Position numbers and translations under genes: made by a program. The notes under the pieces were generated by a model. That model was not told where the DNA came from. It made no database searches and saw nothing but the letters and a program-made list of their open reading frames with translations. This document shows, piece by piece, positions 9,048 through 18,043 of a stretch of DNA of 64,000 nucleotides (its first letter is position 1; every line of letters begins with the position of its first letter). The DNA is from an uncultured Eubacteriales bacterium (lineage in GTDB: Bacteria > Bacillota > Clostridia > Christensenellales > Aristaeellaceae): NCBI GenBank assembly GCA_902767565.1, contig CACXHY010000002.1:186001-250000 (forward strand). The letters are read 5' to 3'.

Positions 9048-10114
9048 ATGATCCCTCTTTCTGTTGTGATCAGTCGGATCAGGGCCTCGGTGACCTTCTC
9101 CATATCCTCCTCCGTCCCCACGGTGACCCGGAGCCAGGGTTTCAGGCGGGGGGCGGTGAAGTGGCGGACGAGGATGCCCTCGTTCCGCAAGGCCTGCTGC
9201 ACGGGGGCGGCGTCCTCTTTGCCCGCGCGGACGAAGAGAAAGTTGGTCGCGCTGGGCAGGACTTCGATGCCGGCGGCCAGCAGGGCGGCGCGGCACTTGT
9301 CGCGGGCGGCGACGACTCTCCGGACGGCCTCGTCCGTGTACGCCGTGTCGAGGACGGCGGCCTCCGCGGCGGCCTGGGCCAGGCGGTCGGTGGGATAGCT
9401 GTTGAAGGAGTCCCGCACCCGGCGCAGGGCGTCGATCAGGGCGGGCTGCCCCAGGGCGTACCCCACCCGCATGCCGGCCAGGGCATGGCTCTTGGAGAAG
9501 GTGCGGACGATCAGCAGGTTGTCGAACTCAGCCAGCAGCGGCAGGGCATTCTCCGGGGCGAAGGCGGCATAGGCCTCGTCCACCAGCAGCACCGCGCCGT
9601 TCGCACGGCAGTGCTCCGCGAGGCGGCGGATCTCCGGGATCGGCAGCATGATGCCCGTCGGGGCGTTGGGATTGGCCAGGGCGACCGGCGCGCCCTGCAT
9701 CAGTCCCTCCGTGTCCACGGTGAAATCCTCCCGCAGCGGGACGGTCTCATACTCCACCCCGAAGAGCTGCGAGTACACCGGATAGAAGCTGTAGGTCACG
9801 TCCGGGGCCAGCAGGCGCTTCCCGGCGAAAAAGGCCGCAAAGGCAAAGGCCAGCACCTCGTCGGACCCGTTGCCGCAGAAGACCATGTCCGGGCCGATCC
9901 CGTTGACCTTCGCGATGGCCTCCCGCAGCCGGGTCGCGTCCGTGTCGGGGTACAGGCGCAGGCTGTCCGCCAGCCTGCTCAGCGCCTCCGCCACCCGCGG
10001 CGACGGCGGGTAGGGGTTCTCGTTGGTGTTCAGCTTGATGAACGTTTGGCCCTTCGGCTGCTCTCCCGCCACATAGGGGGAGAGGGAGAGGGCGAGATCG
10101 CTTTCGTAGGGCAT
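9044..10114 (-). CDS. hisC: Histidinol-phosphate aminotransferase
   Basis: A 356-residue fold-type I PLP aminotransferase; I choose ATG 10114 with AAAGGAG 6 nt upstream. Diagnostic blocks are KLNTNENPYPPSP at the start, FCGNGSDEVL, ANPNAPTG, VDEAYAAF and the Schiff-base lysine in RTFSKSHALAG. It converts imidazole-acetol phosphate to histidinol phosphate in histidine synthesis. hisH and hisF lie just upstream in the same direction, separated from it by a DUF6273 gene. The related AspC/Cobc-like families are less likely given the length and the his neighbours. Confidence 0.93.
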   Translation of the reverse strand: MPYESDLALSLSPYVAGEQPKGQTFIKLNTNENPYPPSPRVAEALSRLADSLRLYPDTDATRLREAIAKVNGIGPDMVFCGNGSDEVLAFAFAAFFAGKRLLAPDVTYSFYPVYSQLFGVEYETVPLREDFTVDTEGLMQGAPVALANPNAPTGIMLPIPEIRRLAEHCRANGAVLLVDEAYAAFAPENALPLLAEFDNLLIVRTFSKSHALAGMRVGYALGQPALIDALRRVRDSFNSYPTDRLAQAAAEAAVLDTAYTDEAVRRVVAARDKCRAALLAAGIEVLPSATNFLFVRAGKEDAAPVQQALRNEGILVRHFTAPRLKPWLRVTVGTEEDMEKVTEALIRLITTERGII

Positions 10115-10158
10115 AGACGCTCCTTTCGGACAGGCGGCGGACAGCGGCGTGCGCCGGG

Positions 10159-10872
10159 TCAGTCGATCCCGGCGTTCAGGTCGATATAAAGCGCGGGGCG
10201 GACGCAGACGATGCCGACGGTGACGCTGTTGTAGCCGAAATCCGCGTTGTCCGGCACCCCGAAGGCGGCGTCGGTGCCGTGGCCGGACGAGCGGAACCAC
10301 CACACGCCGGCCCCTCTGCCGTCGACGCTGATGCCGGAGGAAGCGTAAGCCCCGTTGGCAAGGGCATGATCGGTGGGCGCGCACAGCAGGGTGCCGCGTT
10401 CGGGGAAGTACAGGCGTTTCTCGGCAAGACTGAGCAGGAAGACCCGGTCCGTCGTGTTTTCGCCGGCTTTTTCATTCCAGGGATCGTGGGCGATGCCGTT
10501 GTCGATCATGACCGCAGGAATGGCGGCCCGCTCCGCCTCGCTGAAGGCTTCCGTGAGGAATGTGCCGTTCAGCCAGGCCCGCAGGCTGCAGGATTGCCAG
10601 TCCGCTTCCGCGGCTTCCTCGTTGTAGGGCAGCGCGTCCAGACCGAACCGGCTGATCACCAGCGCCCGGCGGCCGGCCGTGTCCACGTCCAGCACGATCC
10701 ACTCAATGGGCTCGGGACCGTTGGCCTGATCGTTGTCCTGTTCATAATGCCCGAATACGAGGATGTCTCCCACCGCGGGATCGCCGGGATCCGCCGCGGC
10801 AGAGCCGAACAGGGCCGCCAGGACGAGCAGCGCCGCAGCGACCGGAAGAATACGCCGCGAGATTCGTTTCAT
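10159..10872 (-). CDS. Exported DUF6273-domain protein
   Basis: I choose ATG 10872 (MKRISRR) over GTG 10881, giving 237 residues. A signal peptide runs to about residue 27 (LAALFGSAAA). The rest is one DUF6273 domain, recognised from the ordered motifs LVFGHYEQDN, EWIVLDVD, SLRAWLNGTFL, DRVFLLSLAE and VRPALYIDL. The usual WWLRS signature is here WWFRSS. The same domain appears twice in each of the two left-arm kinases at 26.5-34.8 kb and once in the kinase at 47.0 kb. Function is unknown; it is inserted between hisF and hisC. Confidence 0.85.
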   Translation of the reverse strand: MKRISRRILPVAAALLVLAALFGSAAADPGDPAVGDILVFGHYEQDNDQANGPEPIEWIVLDVDTAGRRALVISRFGLDALPYNEEAAEADWQSCSLRAWLNGTFLTEAFSEAERAAIPAVMIDNGIAHDPWNEKAGENTTDRVFLLSLAEKRLYFPERGTLLCAPTDHALANGAYASSGISVDGRGAGVWWFRSSGHGTDAAFGVPDNADFGYNSVTVGIVCVRPALYIDLNAGID

Positions 10873-10920
10873 ATCGTTCACGCTCCCGCAAAGTCGTCGG
10901 AGAGGAAAACAGCAAATGGG

Positions 10921-11682
10921 TCACACCAACCGGACCGGCACGCCCTCCTCCGCCAGCCACTTCTTCAGCTCCGGCACCGGCAGGATCCCGAAGTGGAAGA
11001 GCGTCGCGGCGAGGGCGGCGTCCGCGTGCCCTTCGGTGAGGACGTCGCGGAAGTGCTCGCGTTTGCCCGCGCCGCCGCTGGCGATGACGGGCACCGGCAC
11101 CGCGTCGGCGACCGTGCGGGTCAGCTCCATGGCGAAGCCCTTGCCCTCGCCGTCGGTGTCCATGCTGGTGAGGAGGATCTCCCCCGCGCCGCGCCGGACG
11201 CCCTCGACGGCCCATTCCACCGCATCGATGCCGGTGGGGACGCGGCCGCCGTTCAGGTAGACCTCCCAGCCGCCGCCGGGGCGCGCCTTGGCGTCGATGG
11301 CCAGCACGATGCACTGGCTGCCGAAGCGCTCCGCGGCCTCGGTGATGAAATCGGGGTCGCGCACGGCGGGCGAGTTGATCGAGACCTTGTCCGCGCCGAG
11401 GTTCAGCAAGTCGCGGATCTGCTCCACCGAGCGGATGCCGCCGCCCACGGTGAAGGGGATGAACACCTGCTCCGCCACGCGGCTCACCACGTCAAGCATG
11501 GTGCCGCGGCCCTCGTGGCTGGCGTTGATGTCCAGCAGGACGAGCTCGTCGGCCCCGGCCTCGTTGTAGCGCACGGCCGCTTCCACCGGATCCCCGGCGT
11601 CGCGGATGTTGACGAACTGAACGCCCTTCACCACGCGTCCGTCGCGGATGTCGAGGCAGGGGATGATCCTCTTGGTCAGCAC
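10921..11682 (-). CDS. hisF: Imidazole glycerol phosphate synthase cyclase subunit
   Basis: A 253-residue TIM-barrel protein starting at GTG 11682 behind GGGAGGTGA. Textbook His[18 protein letters not shown] with the catalytic Asp of [24 protein letters not shown], the [10 protein letters not shown] segment with the second catalytic Asp, and VIASGGAGK. It works with HisH to make IGP and AICAR from PRFAR and glutamine-derived ammonia. hisH ends 15 bp upstream. Confidence 0.98.
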   Translation of the reverse strand: MLTKRIIPCLDIRDGRVVKGVQFVNIRDAGDPVEAAVRYNEAGADELVLLDINASHEGRGTMLDVVSRVAEQVFIPFTVGGGIRSVEQIRDLLNLGADKVSINSPAVRDPDFITEAAERFGSQCIVLAIDAKARPGGGWEVYLNGGRVPTGIDAVEWAVEGVRRGAGEILLTSMDTDGEGKGFAMELTRTVADAVPVPVIASGGAGKREHFRDVLTEGHADAALAATLFHFGILPVPELKKWLAEEGVPVRLV

Positions 11683-11697
11683 CGTCTCACCTCCCGC

Positions 11698-12297
11698 TCA
11701 CTGCAGCGCCGCGAAGCGCCGGAGCATCTCCAGCCCGACCGCGCCGCTCTTTTCCGGATGGAACTGGGCGGCCGCCACGTTCCCGCGGCAGGCGACCGCC
11801 GTAAAGGGCTGCCCGTATTCGCACACGGCGGCGGTGACGTCGTCCCGGACCTCCGCGGCGCAGTAGGAGTGCACGAAGTAGACACACAGCTCCCGCCCGG
11901 CGTCGAAGAGGGGGCAGGCGCGGGTGGCGATGGTGTTCCAGCCCATGTGCGGGATCTTCAGCCCCGGCGCGTCGATGCGGGTGATGCCGCCGGGGAAGAG
12001 GCCCAGGCCCTCATAGCGCCCGTTCTCCTCGCTCCACTCGTACATCAGCTGCATGCCCAGGCAGATGCCCAGCAGGGGCTTCCCGGCACTCGCGGTGTCC
12101 GTCACGGCGCGGTCGAGGCCGCTCTCCCGCAGGCGCGCGATGGCGTCCCGAAAAGCCCCGACCCCTGGCAGGACCACGTGCGAAGCCCCGGCAATGACCG
12201 CCGGATCGTCCGTGATCCGCGCTTCCGCGCCGAGAAAGGCGAAGGCCTTCTGCACGCTGCGGAGATTCCCCATGCCATAATCGATGATCGCGATCAT
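11698..12297 (-). CDS. hisH: Imidazole glycerol phosphate synthase glutaminase subunit
   Basis: A 199-residue class I glutamine amidotransferase starting at ATG 12297. MIAIIDYGMGNLRSVQ opens the protein, the nucleophile elbow is GICLGMQL, the oxyanion/substrate block is PHMGWN, and the His-Glu pair is in AAQFHPEKSG. It feeds ammonia to HisF, whose gene follows after 15 bp. Other his genes (hisA, hisB, hisD, hisG, hisI) are not in this window, so the pathway is split over the genome or incomplete. Confidence 0.98.
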   Translation of the reverse strand: MIAIIDYGMGNLRSVQKAFAFLGAEARITDDPAVIAGASHVVLPGVGAFRDAIARLRESGLDRAVTDTASAGKPLLGICLGMQLMYEWSEENGRYEGLGLFPGGITRIDAPGLKIPHMGWNTIATRACPLFDAGRELCVYFVHSYCAAEVRDDVTAAVCEYGQPFTAVACRGNVAAAQFHPEKSGAVGLEMLRRFAALQ

Positions 12298-12326
12298 ACA
12301 ACCCCCGTGTGTGGATCCGGGATCCG

Positions 12327-12896
12327 TCAGTCTTTGATGATGTCCGGGAAATTGCCCTTCAGGAAATGCCTGTATTCCGGATGACCGGCTGCGCCCGCGT
12401 ACTCCTCCGCGATGGTCCTTTCGACCCACTCACGCATTCTTTCGGACATATCCTCATACCGCACGATCGTGATCAGGCCTTCCCTCTCAGCCTGAAGGAT
12501 CGCCTCATATGCGTCCGGCACGTATTCCGCGCCGGATACTTTGACCGGAATGCCGCTGGTCGCCGCGTCGGGGATCTGAACGGCGAACCCGGAATCAACG
12601 ATCGTTTCCGCGCTGTAGATATAGCCGGGGACCCCTTGGTAGGCGCGGATCAGCGCGTCCGGATAGTATTCTTCCAACCGGAGACGACCGTCCTTGTTGA
12701 AGCCGTAAGGGCCCCATTTTTGGCATCTGCCCTCATACCGGAATCCTGTTTCCCTGCAATACTTCTCGATGGCGTTGCTCAGGTAGACCAGCGTGTTCTC
12801 TCTCTTTCGGGAAAAGTATACCAGCGGGATGCCGTGATTCGAGACGCGGGGCTCCAGCTGCGTCAGTCCCCCGATCGGCGAAGCATGATAGTACAT
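12327..12896 (-). CDS. Conserved hypothetical protein, unknown
   Basis: A 189-residue soluble protein starting at ATG 12896 behind GGGAGGG. It opens MYYHASPIGGLTQLEPR and contains GIPLVYFSRKRENTLVYLS, then a helical second half (IVRYEDMSERMREWVERTI). The first segment (HAS/HGS followed by a loop and a beta strand before FS) faintly recalls ADP-ribosyltransferase or RNA 2'-phosphotransferase folds, but I could not confirm their catalytic triads, so no function is assigned. It is spaced 28-29 bp from its neighbours and is probably in the purA transcript. Confidence 0.65.
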   Translation of the reverse strand: MYYHASPIGGLTQLEPRVSNHGIPLVYFSRKRENTLVYLSNAIEKYCRETGFRYEGRCQKWGPYGFNKDGRLRLEEYYPDALIRAYQGVPGYIYSAETIVDSGFAVQIPDAATSGIPVKVSGAEYVPDAYEAILQAEREGLITIVRYEDMSERMREWVERTIAEEYAGAAGHPEYRHFLKGNFPDIIKD

Positions 12897-12924
12897 AGGC
12901 CCTCCCGATGACCCGGGCGGCCCG

Positions 12925-13527
12925 TCATATCCCTTTGATGTGGCCGTCCAGATTGGCTTTGATCACGCAGCTGCCGCGCTCCGTGATCTCCCAGACGTGG
13001 ATCCCCGTGTCGGACGTGCGAAAGAAACAATCCTCTCCGATCGGGATGTGAAGCAGCGCGCCGTACAGCTGGTTCACCATGCCCCCGTGCGTCACGATCG
13101 CCACGACGGCATCCGGGCCGTTCTCCGAGAGCACCCTCCGCAGCGCGTTTTCGGCTCTCCCGCGGAATTCGACCAGGGATTCCTGACCGTACACCGCCTG
13201 ATCGATCGGGAGGTCTGTCACGCGGGGATAGAGCCGGTCCGCGTCTTCGCGGGAGAGGCCTGCCAGCAGTCCGTTGTTGAACTCCATCAGGTCCGGATCA
13301 AACGAGACCGCGATCCCCGTCTCTTCGGACAGGTGCCCTGCGGTTTGAGCCGCCCGTTTGAGCGGGCTCGCGCAGATGCGCGTCGGCCTGTGATTCGCGG
13401 CCACGTATTCCGCCATGGCCGCGGCCTGCCTGTGGCCCCTTGCGGTCAGTTCAAAATCGGCCCGACCCTCGTGGACGTCCAGGAGATCCGCTTCGGATTC
13501 TCCGTGCCTGATCACAAGAAGAAGCAT
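12925..13527 (-). CDS. Histidine phosphatase family protein
   Basis: A 200-residue phosphoglycerate-mutase-like phosphatase starting at ATG 13527, 6 nt after GGGGG; the in-frame extension upstream reads into purA and is not real. The phosphohistidine motif is VIRHGESEAD, followed by SPLKRAAQTA, FNNGLLAGLS, and the second histidine in VTHGGMVNQL. The family dephosphorylates sugars, nucleotides or proteins; substrate unknown. It follows purA by 25 bp. Confidence 0.9.
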   Translation of the reverse strand: MLLLVIRHGESEADLLDVHEGRADFELTARGHRQAAAMAEYVAANHRPTRICASPLKRAAQTAGHLSEETGIAVSFDPDLMEFNNGLLAGLSREDADRLYPRVTDLPIDQAVYGQESLVEFRGRAENALRRVLSENGPDAVVAIVTHGGMVNQLYGALLHIPIGEDCFFRTSDTGIHVWEITERGSCVIKANLDGHIKGI

Positions 13528-13552
13528 TCTGATCCCCCTTGAAACACCCGGA

Positions 13553-14830
13553 TCAGCGATACAGGATCTCTTCCCGCTTCGGGCCGTTGCTGACCATGCG
13601 GATCGGGCATTCGACCTGCTTCTCGATGAACTCCACATACCGGCGGCAGTTCTCGGGCAGATCCTCATACTTCCTGATGCCGCGGATATCGGTCTTCCAG
13701 CCGGGCAGATACTCATAGACCGGCTTGCACTTCATCAGCACGGGCGTGGCCGGGAAGTCGGTGATCCGCTCGCCGCCTGCGGTCTCGTAAGCCACACACA
13801 TCGGGATCTCGTCCAGGTAGCCCAGCACGTCCAGGTTGGTGAGCACCACCTCCGTGGCGCCCTGCACCATCACGCCGTAGCGGGTGGCCACCGCGTCGAA
13901 CCAGCCCACGTCGCGGGGGCGGCCGGTGGTGGCGCCGAACTCGCCCGCGTCGCCGCCCCTGCGGCGCAGCTCATCCGCTGTATCGCCGGAGAGGCGGCAC
14001 ACGAAGGGGCCGGCGCCCACCGCGCTGGAGTAGGCCTTGGTCACGCAGAAAACGTCCGTCAGGCTCCGGGGCGGCAGACCCGCGCCCACACAGCCGTACC
14101 CCGCCAGCGGCGAAGAGGAGGTGGTGTAGGGATAGATGCCGTGATCCGGATCCCGAAGGGTGCCCAGCTGGCCCTCCAGCAGGATGACCTTGCCCTCCCT
14201 GTCGAGGGCGTGGAGGAGCTTGGTGGTGTCGCAGACCATGGGCCGGATCTTCTCCGCCAGGTCCCGCAGGTATGAGATCAGGGCCTCCACATCCACCGGA
14301 GCCTTGTGATAGAGGTTCTCCAGCAGGCAGTTCTTTTTCACCAGGGCGATGGCCAGGCGCTCCCGGAGGATCTCCTCGTCGTAGAGCTGGCAGACCTGGA
14401 TGCCCACCTTGGCGTATTTGTCGGAATAGAAGGGCGCGATGCCGCTCTTGGTGGAGCCGAAGGACTGCTTGCCCAGCCGCTCTTCTTCAAACTTGTCAAA
14501 GTCCACGTGCCAGGGCAGCAGCACCTGGCAGCGGTCGCTGATCCGGATCTGCGGTTCCGGCACCCCGCGCTCCCGCAGGCCCCGCAGCTCGGCCAGCAGG
14601 GCTTCGATGTTCAGCGCGACGCCCGGGCCGATCACGTTGATCACGCTGGGGTGAAACACGCCGGAGGGCAGCAGATGCAGGGCAAACTTGCCGTATTCGT
14701 TGATGATGGTGTGTCCGGCGTTGGCTCCGCCCTGAAAGCGGATGACCACGTCGCTCTTCTCGGCCAGCAGGTCCGTGACCTTGCCCTTGCCCTCGTCGCC
14801 CCAGTTGGCGCCCACGACTGCGTGAACCAT
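13553..14830 (-). CDS. purA: Adenylosuccinate synthetase
   Basis: A 425-residue enzyme; I start it at ATG 14830, 6 nt after GGGAGGGG. GANWGDEGKGKVTD is the catalytic P-loop-like motif, with FQGGANAGHTI next. GSTKSGIAPFYSDKY, EGQLGTLRDPDHGIYPYTT and the TTGRPRDVGWFD block complete the signature. It makes adenylosuccinate from IMP, GTP and aspartate on the way to AMP. It has a strong promoter at 14909-14937, divergent from recD2, and appears to head the leftward run that continues to hisH. Confidence 0.98.
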   Translation of the reverse strand: MVHAVVGANWGDEGKGKVTDLLAEKSDVVIRFQGGANAGHTIINEYGKFALHLLPSGVFHPSVINVIGPGVALNIEALLAELRGLRERGVPEPQIRISDRCQVLLPWHVDFDKFEEERLGKQSFGSTKSGIAPFYSDKYAKVGIQVCQLYDEEILRERLAIALVKKNCLLENLYHKAPVDVEALISYLRDLAEKIRPMVCDTTKLLHALDREGKVILLEGQLGTLRDPDHGIYPYTTSSSPLAGYGCVGAGLPPRSLTDVFCVTKAYSSAVGAGPFVCRLSGDTADELRRRGGDAGEFGATTGRPRDVGWFDAVATRYGVMVQGATEVVLTNLDVLGYLDEIPMCVAYETAGGERITDFPATPVLMKCKPVYEYLPGWKTDIRGIRKYEDLPENCRRYVEFIEKQVECPIRMVSNGPKREEILYR

Positions 14831-14908
14831 GGAGAACCCCTCCCGCTTATTCATATCTCAGGCCTGCCCGGCAGGCGAAGGACTGAAGCCGCCTTTTGCG
14901 GCATTTTC

Positions 14909-14937
14909 ATTATACCCGATTGCGCGGGGATTGGCAA
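14909..14937 (-). promoter_or_regulatory. purA: SigmaA-type promoter for purA
   Basis: Minus strand: TTGCCA (14937-14932), 17 bp, perfect TATAAT (14914-14909). The start point would be near 14902, about 70 nt before ATG 14830. I saw no purine riboswitch fold in this short leader. Confidence 0.85.
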
Positions 14938-14977
14938 GGCGGGGATTGTACGGGTTTTGTGCCGGTTTCCGCGCGAT

Positions 14978-15006
14978 TTGCGCCCGCCGCCGATCTGTGG
15001 TATAAT
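14978..15006 (+). promoter_or_regulatory. recD2: SigmaA-type extended -10 promoter for recD2
   Basis: TTGCGC (14978-14983), 17 bp, TATAAT (15001-15006) with TGG directly before it, an extended -10. It faces away from the purA promoter 40 bp to the left. Confidence 0.8.
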
Positions 15007-15050
15007 ATAATTGGTTTGGTATGCGCACACCGGGAAAGGAGGGGACGGAC

Positions 15051-17270
15051 GTGGAGTCATTCGAGGCCGGCGTGCTCGGCACGGTCTACCGCAACGAAGA
15101 GAACGGCTATTCCGTGGTCACGATCCAGGTCGGCAAGCGGGAGAGGACCGCGGTCGGCGCCATGCCCCACCTGCATCCCGGCGAACAGGCGCTCTTCGAG
15201 GGGGAGTGGGTGAAGCACGCCAAGTACGGCGAGCAGTTCAAGTGCACGCGCTGCACGCCCATCGCCCCCACCACCCTGCTGGGGATCGAGCGCTTCCTGG
15301 CCAGCGGCGCCATCAAGGGTGTCGGCCGCAAGACCGCGAAGGACATCGTGGCGCGGTTCGGCGAGGAGACCCTGACCGTGCTCACGGAGCACCCGGAGCG
15401 CCTGCAGCAGATCCCGGGCATGGGGAAAAAGCGCTGGCGGCAGATCGCCGAGAGCTTCCAGGCCGCGTCTGCCGAGCGGGAGGCCATGATCTTCCTGCAG
15501 AAGTACGGCATCCCGGCCGCGCTGGCGGCCCGCATCGGCAAGCTCTACGGCGATCAGGCCCAGGCCGTCGTTCAGAACAACCCCTACCGCCTGTGCCGGG
15601 ACCTGGAGGGCGTGGGCTTTGTGACGGCGGACCGCATCGCCGCCGCAGTGGGCATCGCCCCGGACAGCGAGTACCGGATCGCGGCCGCGATCAGTTATCT
15701 CCTGCAGGACGCGGCATCCGGCAGCGGGCACTGCTTCCTCCATGAGGACGAACTGCTCGAGCGGGCGGCATACCTGCTGGGCCTCGATGCCTCCCTCCCC
15801 GAGCGGATGCTGCGCGCGATGGCCATCGACCGCGAGGTGGTGCTGACCGAGGCGGATGGGAAGCTGCAGGTGTGGCTGCCCCGCTACGAGTCGGCGGAGC
15901 GCGAGGTGGCCCAGCGGCTGGTGGAGCTGGCGGCATCGGCTCCGTCCGCGGACCGCGTGGACGCCGGTCCGGGCATCTCACGGTTCGAGCGGCAGGAGAA
16001 CGTGACCTTCTCCGAGCGCCAGCGGGAAGCCATCCGCAGCGCCGTGGAGCACGGGGTGCTGGTGATCACCGGCGGCCCGGGCACCGGAAAGACCACCATC
16101 ATCAACTGCATCCTGCGCCTCCTCTCCCGGGAGGGGAAGGTTTCCCTGTGCGCGCCCACCGGCCGTGCGGCCAAGCGCATGACCGAGGCCACGGGGTGCG
16201 AGGCGAAGACCATCCACCGCCTGCTGGAATACGGCGGGGACGAGGGCGCCTTTGCGCGCAACGCTTCCAACCCTCTGGAGACGGACTGCGTGATCGTGGA
16301 CGAGGCCTCCATGATCGACCTGATGCTGATGCGGTCCCTGCTCCGGGCCATCGAGCCCGGCACCCGCCTGGTGATCGTGGGGGACAGCGACCAGCTGCCC
16401 AGCGTCGGCGCGGGCAACGTGCTGGGGGATATCCTCGCCAGCGGCGTGATCCCCTCGGTCAGGCTGACGGAGATCTTCCGGCAGGCCGAGTCCAGCCGCA
16501 TCGTGGTGAACGCGCACCGGGTCAACCGCGGGGAGATGCCCGTGTGGAACGAGAAGGGGACGGATTTCTTCTTTGAGCGCACGGGCAGCGCGCCGGAGAC
16601 CGCGGAGAAGATCATGGCCCTGATGACGACCCGGCTGCCGGGCTTCCTCCGTCTGCGGCCGGAGGACCGGGCGCGCCGGATCCAGGTGCTGGCGCCCGCC
16701 CGCAAGGGAGAGAGCGGCGTCATCAACCTGAACGCCCTGCTGCAGGAGGCCCTGAACCCGCCTGCGCCGCGCAAACCGTCCCTGACCTGGGGCGACACCG
16801 TGTTCCGGCTGGGGGACAAGGTGATCCAGATCCACAACGACTACCAGATGGCGTGGGAGAGGGAGACCGCCGCCGGCTGGGAAGAAGGCCAGGGCGTCTT
16901 CAACGGCGACATGGGCATGGTGACGAAGGTGGACCCGGAGGAGCACACCCTGACGGTCCGCTTCGACGAGGACCGGGATGTCACCTACGGCTCGGCGGAC
17001 CTGGAAAACCTGGAGCTGGCTTATGCCCTCTCGGTGCACAAGAGCCAGGGCAGCGAGTTCGAGGCGGTGGTGGTGCCCGTGTTCGGCGGCCCGCCGATGC
17101 TGCTGACCCGCAATCTGCTGTATACCGCTCTGACCCGGGCCCGCACCCTGGTGGTCCTGGTGGGGCAGGAGGCCACCGTGCGGCAGATGGTGGCCAACGA
17201 CTATGTGCTCAAGCGCAATACCGCGCTGGAGGCGAGGCTTCGCCGGACGGCGGAGATCCTGGGGCAATGA
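15051..17270 (+). CDS. recD2: RecD2-type SF1B 5'-3' DNA helicase
   Basis: I place the start at GTG 15051, 8 nt after AAAGGAGG, giving 739 residues; ATG 15021 would precede the ribosome site. An N-terminal OB-like segment and helix-hairpin-helix region (GVGRKTAKD, IPGMGKKRW) come before the helicase core: Walker A GGPGTGKTT, CAPTGRAAKR, motif II VDEASMID, motif III GDSDQLPSVG, and the late motif ALSVHKSQGSEF. RecD2 enzymes work outside RecBCD in fork repair and mismatch tolerance in Gram-positives. The comFC start overlaps its stop. Confidence 0.95.
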   Translation: MESFEAGVLGTVYRNEENGYSVVTIQVGKRERTAVGAMPHLHPGEQALFEGEWVKHAKYGEQFKCTRCTPIAPTTLLGIERFLASGAIKGVGRKTAKDIVARFGEETLTVLTEHPERLQQIPGMGKKRWRQIAESFQAASAEREAMIFLQKYGIPAALAARIGKLYGDQAQAVVQNNPYRLCRDLEGVGFVTADRIAAAVGIAPDSEYRIAAAISYLLQDAASGSGHCFLHEDELLERAAYLLGLDASLPERMLRAMAIDREVVLTEADGKLQVWLPRYESAEREVAQRLVELAASAPSADRVDAGPGISRFERQENVTFSERQREAIRSAVEHGVLVITGGPGTGKTTIINCILRLLSREGKVSLCAPTGRAAKRMTEATGCEAKTIHRLLEYGGDEGAFARNASNPLETDCVIVDEASMIDLMLMRSLLRAIEPGTRLVIVGDSDQLPSVGAGNVLGDILASGVIPSVRLTEIFRQAESSRIVVNAHRVNRGEMPVWNEKGTDFFFERTGSAPETAEKIMALMTTRLPGFLRLRPEDRARRIQVLAPARKGESGVINLNALLQEALNPPAPRKPSLTWGDTVFRLGDKVIQIHNDYQMAWERETAAGWEEGQGVFNGDMGMVTKVDPEEHTLTVRFDEDRDVTYGSADLENLELAYALSVHKSQGSEFEAVVVPVFGGPPMLLTRNLLYTALTRARTLVVLVGQEATVRQMVANDYVLKRNTALEARLRRTAEILGQ

Positions 17271-18043
17271 GGAAACCGCGGATCGATTGGGACCGCCTGC
17301 TGCGGCGGGCGGATGAAGGCCTGCTGGGCCTGGTGTATCCGGACGCCGCCGTGTGCCTGATCTGCGGGCGCGCGGCCGAGGGGCAGCTGCTGTGCGCCGA
17401 CTGCCGGGCCGGGCTGGACGCGTGCCGGATCGAAGACGGAGATACGCCCGCCGTGTGGCATTACGAGGCCGAGGCCGGGACCCTCGTGCGGATGCTGAAG
17501 GAGCGCGCCGTGGGGCCGGCGGCGGACGTGCTGGCGGAGGGCATGGCGGAGAAGCTGAGCGGGATGAGGGTGCCGCCGGATACGGTGATCACCTCCGTCC
17601 CCATGCCCGGGAGGCGGCTCCGGCTGCGGGGCGTGGATCACGGCCGCCTGCTGGCCGAGGCCCTCGGCCGGAAGACCGGGCTGCCGGCGCGGCCGCTGCT
17701 CAAAAGGAAGGCGGCGGACGCCCGCACCCAGCGGGGCCTGAGCGCGGAGGAACGCCGGATCAATGTCCGGGGCGCCTTTGCCGCCGCGTGCGCCGCGCCC
17801 CGGTGCGTGCTGCTGGTGGACGACGTGCTGACCACCGGCGCCACGCTGGACAGCTGCCGGGAGGCGCTGGAAGCCGCGGGATGCGCGCAGGTGCTCTTCC
17901 TGACGGCGGCGAGGGCGGATCCGGGCCGGGCCGATGACACGGCGAAAGAAGGAAGCAAACATGCGAAAATGGATCGGAGCGCTGACCCTCCTGCTGATCC
18001 TGACGGCGGGGCTGGCGATCGCGCGGGCGGAGAAGGCTGCTGA
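17267..18043 (+). CDS. comFC: ComF family phosphoribosyltransferase-like protein
   Basis: A 258-residue protein starting at ATG 17267, overlapping the recD2 stop (ATGA). A zinc finger (CLICG...CADC, residues about 26-45) precedes a PRTase-like domain ending in VLLVDDVLTTGATLDS. ComFC is needed for DNA uptake in transformation and, with ComFA and PriA, acts on incoming single strands. The domain ends near 17945, but the frame stays open for about 30 Gly/Asp-rich residues into the next gene, giving an 83-bp overlap. That tail is probably a late loss of the original stop. Confidence 0.88.
   Translation: MRKPRIDWDRLLRRADEGLLGLVYPDAAVCLICGRAAEGQLLCADCRAGLDACRIEDGDTPAVWHYEAEAGTLVRMLKERAVGPAADVLAEGMAEKLSGMRVPPDTVITSVPMPGRRLRLRGVDHGRLLAEALGRKTGLPARPLLKRKAADARTQRGLSAEERRINVRGAFAAACAAPRCVLLVDDVLTTGATLDSCREALEAAGCAQVLFLTAARADPGRADDTAKEGSKHAKMDRSADPPADPDGGAGDRAGGEGC

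Noticed and set aside
8529-9296. 255-codon version of the secreted protein before dnaE
   Set aside because: The first 83 codons overlap hisC and read as shadow Arg/Pro-rich sequence; ATG 9047 with a signal peptide is the real start.
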